NCBI GenBank assembly: GCA_963556195.1
Contig: CAUVYP010000262.1
Coordinates: 1,302,001 to 1,366,000 of the forward strand
DNA: 64,000 bases
From: Sepiola atlantica
Taxonomy: Eukaryota; Mollusca; Cephalopoda; Sepiida; Sepiolidae
Direction: 5' to 3'
Each line of letters opens with the position of its first letter. Position 1 is the stretch's first letter. Below are positions 1 to 11,386 of the stretch, in pieces. A program made the position numbers and the translations under genes. The notes beneath the pieces are model-generated. The model made no database searches. It was not told where the DNA came from and saw only the letters and a list, made by a program, of their open reading frames with translations.

Positions 1-41
1 ATATGTCGATACAAACTGAATACGTAAAACATCAACAAAAT
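1..41. repeat. Partial monomer at the left edge
   Basis: This is the last 41 bp of a monomer (positions 146-186), cut by the window edge. It carries TACGTAAAAC in place of the usual TACGCAAAAC. The array therefore continues to the left. Confidence 0.95.
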
Positions 42-1714
42 TTAGCGCGTTTAAAAGTTGATATCGCTCTTGTTTATAACTTCCACATTTATTCGAATTG
101 TGCAACGAAACTTTGCAGAGAGTCACGGATAGGCCTTTTCTACTGAAGTACCAAGTTTCAGAAGTGCAGCTCTAGTACTGCCGGAGATATGTCGATACAA
201 ACTGAATACGCAAAACATCAACAAAATTTAGCGCGTTTTAAAGTTGATATCGCTTTTGTTTATAACTTCCACATTTATTCGAATTGTGCAACGAAACTTT
301 GCAGACAGTCGCGGAGACAAATTTCCTACGTAAGTACCCAGTTTCAGAAGTGCAGCTCTTGTACTGCCGGAGATATGGGGATACAAACTGAATACGCAAA
401 ACATCAACAAAATTTAGCGCGTTTTAAAGTTGATATCGCTTTTGTTTATAACTTCCACATTTATTCGAATTGTGCAACGAAACTTGGCAGACAGTCGCGG
501 ATAGGCCTTTTCTACTGAAGTACCAAGTTTCAGAATTGCAGCTCTTGTACTGCCGGAGATATGTCGATACAAACTGAATAAGCAATCCATCAACAAAATT
601 TAGCGCGTTTTAAAGCTGATATCGCTTTTGTTTATAACTTCCACATTTATTCGAATTGTGCAACGAAACTTTGCAGACAGTCGCAGAGAGACCTTTTCTA
701 CTGAAGTACTAAGGTTCAGAAGTGCAGCTTTTGTACTGCCGGAGATATGTCGGTACAAACTGAATACGCAAAACATCAACAAAATTTAGCGCGTTTTAAA
801 GTTGATATCGCTTTTGTTTATAACTTCCACATTTATTCGAATTGTGCAACGAACCTGTGCGGACAACCGCGAAGACACATTTTCTACTGAAGTACCAAGT
901 TTCAGAATTGCAGCTCTTGTACTGCCGGAGATATTTCGATACAAACTGAATACGCAAAACATCAACAAAATTTAGCGCGTTTTAAAGTTGATATCGCTTT
1001 TGTTTATAACTTCCACATTTATTCGAATTGTGCAACGAAACTTTGCAGACAGTCGCGGATAGGCCTTCTCTACTGAAGTACCAAGTTTAAGAATTGCAGC
1101 TCTTGTACTGCCGGAGATATGTCGATACAAACTGAATACGCAAAACATCAACAAAATTTAGCGCGTTTTAAAGTTGATATCGCTTTTGTTTATAACTTCC
1201 ACATTTATTCCAATTGTGCAACGAAACTTTGCAGACAGTCGCGGATAGGCCTTTTCCACTGAAGTACCAAGTTTCAGAATTGCAGCTCTTGTACTGCCGG
1301 AGATATGTTGATACAAACTTAATACGCAAAACATCAACAAAATTTAGCGCGTTTTAAAGTTGATATCGCTTTTGTTTATAACTTCCACATTTATTCGAAT
1401 TGTGCAACGAAACTTTGCAGATAGTCGCGGAGACACATTTTCTACTGAAGTAATAAGTTTCAGAAGTGCAGCTCAAGTACTGCCGGAGATATGTCGATAC
1501 AAACTGAATACGCAAAACATCAACAAAATTTAGCGCGTTTTAAAGTTGATATCGCTTTTGTTTTAACTTCCACATTTATTCGAATTGTGCAACGAAACTT
1601 TGCAGACAGTCGCGGATAGACCTTTTCTACTGAAGTACCAAGTTTCAGAAGTGCAGCTTTTGTACTGCCGGAGATATGTCGATACACACTGAATACGCAA
1701 AACATCAACAAAAT
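42..1714. repeat. Irregular monomers, left flank
   Basis: Nine monomers without the tagged order seen further right. They diverge strongly from one another in the 87-145 domain. For example, 228-413 has an S-like box with TCCTACGTAAG and ATGGGGATAC, while its neighbour at 414 has an R box. The copy at 786-971 already has the hairpin variant GCGGACAACCGC. Private changes, such as AAGCAATCCATC near 580-592, suggest older copies that escaped homogenisation. Confidence 0.8.
1530..1714. repeat. 185-bp monomer, 1-bp deletion in GTTTATAAC
   Basis: GTTTATAAC is reduced to GTTTTAAC near 1560-1568. The same deletion recurs in the monomer 63630-63814. The rest of the unit is an ordinary R-box copy. Confidence 0.9.
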
Positions 1715-3574
1715 TTAGCGCGTTTTAAAGTTGATATCGCTTTTGTTTATAACTTCCACATTTATTCGAATTGTGCAACGAAACTTTGCAGACAACCGCG
1801 GAGACACATTTTCTACTGAAGTACTAAGTTTCAGAAGTGCAGCTTTTGTACTGCCGGAGATATGACGATACAAACTGAATACGCAAAACATCAACAAAAT
1901 TTAGCGCGTTTTAAAGTTGATATCGCTTTTGTTGATCACTTCTACATTTATTCGAATTGTGCAACGAAACTTTGCAGACAGTCGCGGATAGGCCTTTTCT
2001 ACTGAAGTACTAAGTTTCAGAAGTTCAGCTTTTGTACTGCCGGAGATATTTCGATACAAACTGAATACGCAAAACATCATCAAAATTTAGCGCGTTTTAA
2101 AGTTGATATCGCTTTTGGTTATAACTTCCACATTTATTCGAATTGTGCAACGAAACTTTGCAGACAGTCGCGGATAGGCCTTTTCTAGTGAAGTACCAAG
2201 TTTCAGAAGTGCAGCTTTTGTACTGCAGGAAATATGTCGATACAAACTGAATACGCAAAACATCAACAAAATTTAGATCGTTTTAAAGTTGATATCGCTT
2301 TTGTTTATAACTTCCACATTTATTCGAATTGTGCAACGAAACTTTGCAGACAGTCGCGGAGACACATTTTCTACTGAAGTACAAAGTTTCAGAAGTGCAG
2401 CTCTTGTACTGCTGGAGATATGTCGATACAAACTGAATACGCAAAACATCAACAAAATTTAGCGCGTTTTAAAGTTGATATCGCTTTTGTTTATAACTTC
2501 CACATTTATTCGAATTGTGCAACGAAACTTTGCAGACAGTCGCGGATAGGCCTTTTCTATTGACGTACCAAGTTTAAGAATTGCAGCTCTTGTACTGCCG
2601 GAGATATGTTGATACAAACTTAATACGCAAAACATCAACAAAATTTAGCGCGTTTTAAAGTTGATATCGCTTTTGTTTATAACTTCCACATTTATTCGAA
2701 TTGTGCAACGAGACTGTGCAGACAGTCGCGGAGACACATTGTCTACTGAATAACCAAGTTTCAGAAGTGCAGCTCTTCTACTGGTGGAGATATGTCGATA
2801 CAAACTGAATACGCAAAACATCAACAAAATTTAGCGCGTTTTAAAGTTGATATCGCTTTTGTTTATAACTTCCACATTTATTCGAATTGTGCAACGAAAC
2901 TTTGCAGACAGTCGCGGAGACACATTTTCTACTGAAGTACCAAGTTTCAGATATGCAGCTCTTGTACTGCCGGAGATATGTCGATACAAACTGAATACGC
3001 AAAACATCAACAAAATTTAGCGCGTTTTAAAGTTGATATCGCTTTTGTTTATAACTTCCACATTTATTCGAATTGTGCAACGAAACTTTGCAGACAGTCG
3101 CGGAGACACATTTTCTACTGAAGTACCAAGTTTCAGAAGTGCAGCTCTTTTACTGCTGGAGATATGTCGATACAAACTGAATACGCAAAACATCAACAAA
3201 ATTTAGCGCGTTTTAAAGTTGATATCGCTTTTGTTTATAACTTCCACATTTATTCGAATTGTGCAACGAAACTTTGCAGACAGTCGCGGATAGGCCTTTT
3301 CTACTGACGTACCAAGTTTAAGAATTGCAGCTCTTGTACTGCCGGAGATATGTCGATACAAACTTAATACGCAAAACATCAACAAAATTTAGCGCGTTTT
3401 AAAGTTGATATCGCTTTTGTTTATAACTTCCACATTATTTCGAATTGTGCAACGAAACTTTGCAGACAGTCGCGGAGACACATTTGCTACTGAAGTACCT
3501 AGTTTCAGAAGTGCAGCTCTTGTCCTGCCGGAGATATGTCGATACAAACTGAATACGCAAAACATCAACAAAAT
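1715..3574. repeat. Short block i, ten monomers opening with a P-like/Q pair
   Basis: The block opens with a P-like unit (GCAGACAACCGCGG, an incomplete form of the hairpin variant) and a Q unit with TTGATCACTTCTAC at 1901. Next comes a unit ending CTGCAGGAAATATG (2087). The P-Q-2087 trio recurs at 3575-4132, 1,860 bp later. The units at 2273 and 2459 recur at 4319 and 4505, and at 5249 and 5435. The units at 2645 and 2831 recur at 5621 and 5807. Copies differ at many positions, so these duplications look older than those right of 11 kb. Confidence 0.75.
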
Positions 3575-4876
3575 TTAGCGCGTTTTAAAGTTGATATCGC
3601 TTTTGTTTATAACTTCCACATTTATTCGAATTGTGCAACGAAACTTTGCAGACAACCGCGGAGACACATTTTCTACTGAAGTACCAGGTTTCAGAAGTGC
3701 AGCTCTTGTACTGCCGGAGATATGACGATACAAACTGAATACGCAAAACATCAACAAAATTTAGCGCGTTTTAAAGTTGATATCGCTTTTGTTAATCACT
3801 TCTACATTTAATCGAATTGTGCAACGAAACTTTGCAGACAGTCGCGGATAGGCCTTTTCTACTGAAGTACTAAGTTTCAGAAGTGCAGCTCTTGTACTGC
3901 CGGAGATATGTCGATACAAACTGAATACGCAAAACATCATCAAAATTTAGCGCGTTTTAAAGTTGATATCGCTTTTGTTTATAACTTCCACATTTATTCG
4001 AATTGTGCAACGAAACTTTGCAGACAGTCGCGGATAGGCCTTTTCTAGTGAAGTACCAAGTTTCAGAAGTGCAGCTTTTGTACTGCAGGAAATATGTCGA
4101 TACAAACTGAATACGCAAAACATCAACAAAATTTAGCGCATTTTAAAGTTGATATCGCTTTTGTTTATAACTTCCACATTTATTCCAATTGTGCAACGAA
4201 ACTTTGCAGACAGTCGCGGAGACACATTTTCTACTGAAGTACCAAGTTTCAGATATGCAGCTCTTGTACTGCCGGAGATATGTCGATACAAACTGAATAC
4301 GCAAAACATCAACAAAATTTAGCGCGTTTTAAAGTTGATATCGCTTTTGTTTATAACTTCCACATTTATTCGAATTGTGCAACGAAACTTTGCAGACAGT
4401 CGCGGAGACACATTTTCTACTGAAGTACAAAGTTTCAGAAGTGCAGCTCTTGTACTGCTGGAGATATGTCGATACAAACTGAATACGCAAAACATCAACA
4501 AAATTTAGCGCGTTTTAAAGTTGATATCGCTTTTGTTTATAACTTCCACATTTATTCGAATTGTGCAACGAAACTTTGCAGACAGTCGCGGATAGGCCTT
4601 TTCTACTGAAGTACCAAGTTTCAGAATTGCAGCTCTTGTACTGCCGGAGATATGTTGATACAAACTTAATACGCAAAACATCAACAAAATTTAGCGCGTT
4701 TTAAAGTTGATATCGCTTTTGTTTATAACTTCCACATTTATTCGAATTGTGCAACGAAACTTTGCAGACAGTCCCGGATAGACCTTTTCTACTGAAGTAC
4801 CAAGTTTCAGAAGTGCAGCTTTTGTACTGCCGGAGATATGTCGATACAAACTGAATACGCAAAACATCAACAAAAT
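3575..4876. repeat. Short block ii, seven monomers, diverged copy of block i
   Basis: P-like (3575), Q (3761, here TTAATCACTTCTAC) and the CTGCAGGAAATATG unit (3947) match block i. A unit with TTTCAGATATGCAG (4133) is then inserted before the matching pair at 4319 and 4505. The insertion changes the offset to block i from 1,860 to 2,046 bp, exactly one monomer. Confidence 0.75.
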
Positions 4877-6551
4877 TTAGCGCGTTTTAAAGTTGATATC
4901 GCTTTTGTTTATAACTTCCACATTTATTCGAATTGTGCAACGAAACTTTGCAGACAACCGCGGAGACACATTTTCTACTGAAGTACCAAGTTTCAGAATG
5001 GCAGCTCTTGTACTGCCGGAGATATGACGATACAAACTGAATACGCAAAACATCAACAAAATTTAGCGCGTTTTAAAGTTGATATCGCTTTTGTTGATCA
5101 CTTCTACATTTATTCGAATTGTGCAACGAAACTTTGCCGACAGTCGCGGATAGGCCTTTTCTACTGAAGTACTAAGTTTCAGAAGTGCAGCTTTTGTACT
5201 GCCGGAGATATTTCGATACAAACTGAATACGCAAAACATCATCAAAATTTAGCGCGTTTTAAAGTTGATATCGCTTTTGTTTATAACTTCCACATTTATT
5301 CGAATTGTGCAACGAAACTTTGCAGACAGTCGCGGAGACACATTTTCTACTGAAGTACAAAGTTTCAGAAGTGCAGCTCTTTTACTGCTGGAGATATGTC
5401 GATACAAACTGAATACGCAAAACATCAACAAAATTTAGCGCGTTTTAAACTTGATATCGCTTTTGTTTATAACTTCCACATTTATTCGAATTGTGCAACG
5501 AAACTTTGCAGACAGTCGCGGATAGGCCTTTTCTACTGACGTACCAAGTTTCAGAAGTGCAGCTCTTGTACTGCCGGAGATATGTTGATACAAACATAAT
5601 ACGCAAAACATCAACAAAATTTAGCGCGTTTTAAAGTTGATATCGCTTTTGTTTATAACTTCCACATTTATTCGAATTGTGCAACGAGACTTTGCAGACA
5701 GTCGCGGAGACACATCGTCTACTGAAGAACCAAGTTTCAGAAGTGCAGCTCTTGTACTGGTGGAGATATGTCGATACAAACTGAATACGCAAAACATCAA
5801 CAAAATTTAGCGCGTTTTTAAGTTGATATCGCTTTTGTTTATAACTTCCACATTTATTCGAATTGTGCAACGAAACTTTGCAGACAGTCGCGGAGACACA
5901 TTTTCTACTGAAGTACCAAGTTTCAGATATGCAGCTCTTGTACTGCCGGAGATATGTCGATACAAACTGAATACGCAAAACATCAACAAAATTTAGCGCG
6001 TTTTAAAGTTGATATCGCTTTTGTTTATAACTTCCACATTTATTCGAATTGTGCAACGAAACTTTGCAGACAGTCGCAGCGACACATTTTCGACTGAAGT
6101 ACACAGTTTCAGAAGTGCAGCTCTTGTACTGCTGGAGATATGTCGATACAAACTGAATACGCAAAACATCAACAAAATTTAGCGCGTTTTAAAGTTGATA
6201 TCGCTTTTGTTTATAACTTCCACATTTATTCCAATTGTGCAACGAAACTTTGCAGACAGTCGCGGAGACACATTTTCTACTGAAGTACCAAGTTTCAGAT
6301 ATGCAGCTCTTGTACTGCCGGAGATATGTCGATACAAACTGAATACGCAAAACATCAAACAAAATTTAGCGCGTTTTAAAGTTGATATCGCTTTTGTTTA
6401 TAACTTCCACATTTATTCGAATTGTGCAACGAAACTTTGCAGACAGTCGCGGAGACACATTTTCTACTGAAGTACCAAGTTTCAGAAGTGCAGCTCTTGT
6501 ACTGCTGGAGATATGTCGATACAAACTGAATACGCAAAACATCAACAAAAT
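4877..6551. repeat. Short block iii, nine monomers, diverged copy of blocks i and ii
   Basis: The block opens with P-like (4877) and Q (5063), but the CTGCAGGAAATATG unit is missing. Units at 5249, 5435, 5621 and 5807 match 2273, 2459, 2645 and 2831 at a constant 2,976-bp offset (16 monomers). The end holds alternating copies of the TTTCAGATATG and CTGCTGGAG types, including the 187-bp unit at 6179. Confidence 0.75.
6179..6365. repeat. 187-bp monomer, the only insertion
   Basis: An extra A in CATCAAACAAAAT (near 6357-6359) makes this the only unit longer than 186 bp. It lies in the tail that is otherwise nearly invariant. Confidence 0.9.
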
Positions 6552-9340
6552 TTAGCGCGTTTTAAAGTTGATATCGCTTTTGTTTATAACTTCCACATTT
6601 ATTCGAATTGTGCAACGAAACTTTGCAGACAGTCGCGGATAGGCCTTTTCAGGTGAAGTACTTAGTTTCAGAAGTTCAGCTCTTGTACTGCGGGAGATAT
6701 GTCGATACAAACTGAATACGCAAAACATCAACAAAATTTAGCGCGTTTTAAAGTTGATATCGCTTTTGTTTATAACTTCCACATTTATTCGAATTGTGCA
6801 ACGAAACTTTGCAGACAGTCGCGGAGACACATCTTCTACTGAAGTACTAGTTTCAGAAGTGCAGCTCTTGTACTGGTGGAGATATGTCGATACAAACTGA
6901 ATTCGCAAAACATCAACAAAATTTAGCGCGTTTTAAAGTTGATATCGCTTTTGTTTATAACTTCCACATTTATTCGAATTGTGCAACGAAACTTTGCAGA
7001 CAGTCGCGGATAGGCCTTTTCTACTGAAGTAGCAAGTTTCAGAATTGCAGCTCTTGTACTGCCGGAGATATGTCGATACAAACTGAATACGCAAAACATC
7101 AACAAAATTTAGCGCGTTTTAAACTTGATATCGCTTTTGTTTATAACTTCCACATTTATTCCAATTGTGCAACGAAACTTTGCAGACAGTCGCGGATAGG
7201 CCTTTTCTACTGAAGTACGAAGTTTCAGAATTGCAGCTCTTGTACTGCCGGAGATATGTCGATACAAACTTAATACGCAAAACATCAACAAAATTTAGCG
7301 CGTTTTAAAGTTGATATCGCTTTTGTTTATAACTTCCACATTTATTCGAATTGTGCAACGAAACTTTGCAGACAGTCGCGGAGACACATTTACTGCTGAA
7401 GTATTAAGTTTCAGAAGTGCAGCTCTTGTACTGCCGGAGATATGTCGATACAAACTGAATACGCAAAACATCAACAAAATTTAGCGCGTTTTAAAGTTGA
7501 TATCGCTTTTGTTTATAACTTCCACATTTATTCGCATTGTGCAACGAAACTTTGCAGACAGTCGCGGATAGACCTTTTCTACTGAAGAACCAAGTTTAAG
7601 AAGTGCAGCTTTTGTACTGCCGGAGATATGTCGATACAAACTGAATACGCAAAACATCAACAAAAATTAGCGCGTTTTAAAGTTGATATCGCTTTTGTTT
7701 ATAACTTCCACATTTATTCGAATTGTGCAACGAAACTTTGCAGACAGTCGCGGATAGGCCTTTACTACTGAAGTAGCAAGTTTCAGAATTGAAGCTCTTG
7801 TACTGCCGGAGATATGTCGATACAAACTGAATACGCAAAAGATCGACAAAATTTAGCGCGTTTTAAAGTTGATATCGCTTTTGTTTATAACTTCCACATT
7901 TATTCCAATTGTGCAACGAAACTTTGCAGACAGTCGCGGATATGCCTTTTCTAGTGAAGTACCAAGTTTCAGAAGTGCAGCTCCAGTACTGCGGGAGATA
8001 TGTCGATACAAACTGAATACGCAAAAGATCAACAAAATTTAGCGCGTTTTAAAGTTGATATCGCTTTTGTTTATAACTTCCACATTTATTCGAATTGTGC
8101 AACGAAACTTTGCAGACAGTCGCGGATATGCCTTTTCTACTGAAGTAGCAAGTTTCAGAATTGCAGCTCTTGTACTGCCGGAGATATGTCGATACAAACT
8201 GAATACGTAAAACATCAACAAAATTTAGCGCGTTTTAAAGTTGATATCGCTTTTGTTTATAACTTCCACATTTATTCGAATTGTGCAACGAAACTTTGCA
8301 GACAGTCGCGGAGACACATTTTCTACTGAAGTACCAAGTTTCAGATATGCAGCTCTTGTACTGCGGGAGATATGTCGATACAAACTGAATACGCAAAACA
8401 TCAACAAAATTTAGCGCGTTTTAAAGTTGATATCGCTTTTGTTTATAACTTCCACATTTATTCGAATTGTGCAACGAAACTTTGCAGACAGTCGCGGAGA
8501 CACATTTTCTACTGAAGTACCAAGTTTCAGAAGTGCAGCTCTTGTACTGCTGGAGATATGTCGATACAAACTGAATACGCAAAACATCAACAAAATATAG
8601 CGCGTTTTAAAGTTGATATCGCTTTTGTTTATAACTTCCACATTTATTCGAATTGTGCAACGAAACTTTGCAGACAGTCGCGGATAGGCTTTTTCTACTG
8701 AAGTACCAAGTTTCGGAATTGCAGCTCTTGTACTGCCGGAGATATGTTGATACAAACTTAATACGCAAAACATCAACAAAATTTAGCGCGTTTTAAAGTG
8801 GATATCGCTTTTGTTTATAACTTCCACATTTATTCGAATTGTGCAACGAAACTTTGCAGACAGTCGCGGATAGACCTTTTCTACTGAAGTACCAAGTTTC
8901 AGAAGTGCAGCTTTTGTACGGCCGGAGATATGTCGATACAAACTGAATACGCAAAACATCAACAAAAATTAGCGCGTTTTAAAGTTGATATCGCTTTTGT
9001 TTATAACTTCCACATTTATTCGAATTGTGCAACGAAACTTTGCAGACAGTCGCGGATAGGCCTTTTCAGGTGAAGTACTTAGTTTCAGAAGTTCAGCTCT
9101 TGTACTGCGGGAGATATGTCGATACAAACTGAATACGCAAAAGATCAACAAAATTTAGCGCGTTTTAAAGTTGATATCGCTTTTGTTTATAACTTCCACA
9201 TTTATTCCAATTGTGCAACGAAACTTTGCAGACAGTCGCGGAGACACATTTGCTACTGAAGTACCAAGTTTCAGAAGTGCAGCTTTTGTACTGCCGGGGA
9301 TATGTCGATACAAACTGAATACGCAAAACATCAACAAAAA
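6552..9340. repeat. Irregular monomers between block iii and the first tagged order
   Basis: Fifteen monomers, mostly R box, with scattered recurrences. The unit with TTTTCAGGTGAAGTACTTAG at 6552 recurs at 8969 and later at 15107 and 21617. The unit with GAAGTAGCAAG at 6923 recurs at 7667 and 8039. No stable multi-monomer period was found by eye. CATC is mutated to GATC or ATTC in several tails (7840, 8025 and 9140 areas), showing that even the conserved tail drifts here. Confidence 0.7.
6738..6922. repeat. 185-bp monomer, 1-bp deletion in GTACCAAG
   Basis: GAAGTACTAGTTTC near 6841-6854 lacks one base of the usual GAAGTACCAAGTTTC. The unit also ends CTGGTGGAG and has GAATTCGC for GAATACGC. 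Confidence 0.9.
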
Positions 9341-11386
9341 TTAGCGCGTTTTAAAGTTGATATCGCTTTTGTTTATAACTTCCACATTTATTCGAATTGT
9401 GCAACGAAACTTTGCGGACAACCGCGGAGACACATTTTCTACTGAAGTACCAAGTTTCAGAAGTGCAGCTCAAGTACTGCCGGAGATATGTCGATACAAA
9501 CTGAATACGCAAAACATCAACAAAATTTAGCGCGTTTTAAAGTTGATATCGCTTTAGTTGATCACTTCTACATTTATTCGAATTGTGCAACGAAACTTTG
9601 CAGACAGTCGCGGATAGGACTTTTCTACTGAAGTACTTAGTTTCAGAAGTGCAGCTTTTGTACTGCCAGAGATATGTCGATACAAACTGAATACGCAAAA
9701 CATCAACAAAATTTAGCGCGTTTTAAAGTTGATATCGCTTTTGTTTATAACTTCCACATTTATTCGAATTGTGCAACGAAACTTTGCAGACAGTCGCGGA
9801 TAGGCCTTTTCTACTTAAGTACCAAGTTTCAGAAGTGCATCTCTAGTACGTCCGGAGATATTTCGATACAAACTGAATACGCAAAACATCAACAAAATTT
9901 AGCGCGTTTTAAAGTTGATATCGCTTTTGTTTATAACTTCCACATTTATTCGAATTGTGCAACGACACTTTGCAGTCAGTCGCGGATAGACCTTTTCTAC
10001 TGAAGTACCAAGTTTCAGAAGTGCAGCTTTGTTACTGCCGGAGATATGTCGATACAAGTTTAATACGCAAAACATCAACAAAATTTAGCGCGTTTTAAAG
10101 TTGATATCGCTTTTGTTTATAACTTCCACATTTATTCGAATTGTGCAACGAAACTTTGCAGACAGTCGCGGAGACACATTTTCTACTGAAGTACCAAGTT
10201 TCATATATGCAGCTCTTGTACTGCCGGAGATATTTCGATACAAACTTAATACGCAAAACATCAACAAAATTTAGCGCGTTTTAAAGTTGATATCGCTTTT
10301 GTTTATAACTTCCACATTTAATGGAATTGTGCAACGAAACTTTGCAGACAGTCGCGCATAGGCCTTTTCTAGTGCAGTACCAAGTTGCAGAAGTGCAGCT
10401 ACAGTAATGCGGGAGATATGTCGATACAATTTCAATACGCCAAACATCAACAAAATTTAGCGCGTTTTAAAGTTGATATCGCTTTTGTTTATAACTTCCA
10501 CATTTATTCGAATTGTGCAACGAAACTTTGCAGACAGTCGCGGATAGGCCTTTCCTACTGAAGTACGAAGTTTCAGAATTGCAGCTCTTGTACTGCCGGA
10601 GATATGTCGATACAAACTTAATACGCAAAACGTCAACAAAATTTAGCGCGTTTTAAAGTTGATATCGCTTTTGTTTATAACTTCCACATTTATTCGAATT
10701 GTGCAACGAAACTTTGCAGACAGTCGCGGAGACATATTTTCTACTGAAGTACCAAGTTTCAGAAGTGCAGCTCTTGTACTGCTGGAGATATGTCGATACA
10801 AACTGAATACGCAAAACATCAACAGAATCAAGCGCGTTTTAAAGTTGATATCGCTTTTGTTTATAACTTCTACATTTATTGGAATTGTGCAACGAAACTT
10901 TGCAGACAGTCGCGGATAGGACTTTTCTACTGAAGTACCAAGTTTCAGAAGTGCAGCTTTTGTACTGCCGGAGATATGTCGATACAAACTGAATACGCAA
11001 AACATCAACAAAATTTAGCGCGTTTTAAAGTTGATATCGCTTTTGTTTATAACTTCCACATTTATTCCAATTGTGCAACGAAACTTTGCAGACAGTCGCG
11101 GATAGGCCTTTTCTACTGAAGTACCAAGTGTCAGAAGTGCAGCTTTTGTACTGGGCGAGATATGTTGATACAAACTGAATACGCAAAACATCAACAAAAT
11201 TTAGCGCGTTTTAAAGTTGATATCGCTTTTGGTTATAACTTCCACATTTATTCGAATTGTGCAACGAAACTTTGCAGACAGTCGCGGAGACACATTTTCT
11301 ACTGAAGTACTAAGTTTCAGAATTGCAACTCTTGTACTGCCGGACATATGTCGATACCAACTGAATACGCAAAACATCAACAAAAT
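9341..11386. repeat. Entry of the higher-order order: P, Q, G, A, M, K types first appear
   Basis: P (9341, GCGGACAACCGC) and Q (9527) are followed by G-like (9713, TAGTACGTCCGG), A-like (9899, CAGTCAGTCG), M-like (10085) and K-like (10271, GCGCATAGG plus TAGTGCAG). Y (11015, CTGGGCGAGATATG) and W (11201, GTACTAAG plus GATACCAAC) come next and lead into the 6,510-bp block. The K-like copy here carries many private changes, such as TAATGGAATTG and CAAGTTGCAG. This edge therefore looks like a diverged boundary of the homogenised domain. Confidence 0.75.
9414..9425. other. GCGG-ACAA-CCGC inverted repeat (P-type monomer)
   Basis: A perfect 4-bp stem with a 4-base loop replaces the usual GCAGACAGTCGC. 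Three separated substitutions create the symmetry. The same form recurs in P-type or P-derived monomers starting at 786, 14549, 16409, 21059, 22919, 52297, 58240 and 59540. A cruciform this short is weak; whether it is functional is unknown. Confidence 0.7.

Noticed and set aside
228..410. A 60-codon minus-strand reading frame that recurs in nearly every monomer
   Set aside because: It exists because 186 is a multiple of three and each unit has the same TAA. Its start would be TTG, the encoded differences are mostly non-synonymous, and units with 1- or 2-bp indels are tolerated. It is a by-product of the repeat.
8411..8779. Two-monomer minus-strand frames of 122 codons (also 10643, 12689, 19199, 42815, 44675, 49139, 56197)
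   Set aside because: They arise where the shared TAA is mutated by a single substitution or a short local change, for example ATATAG for ATTTAG near 8596. Several are copies of one event through block duplication. No sign of selection for reading through.
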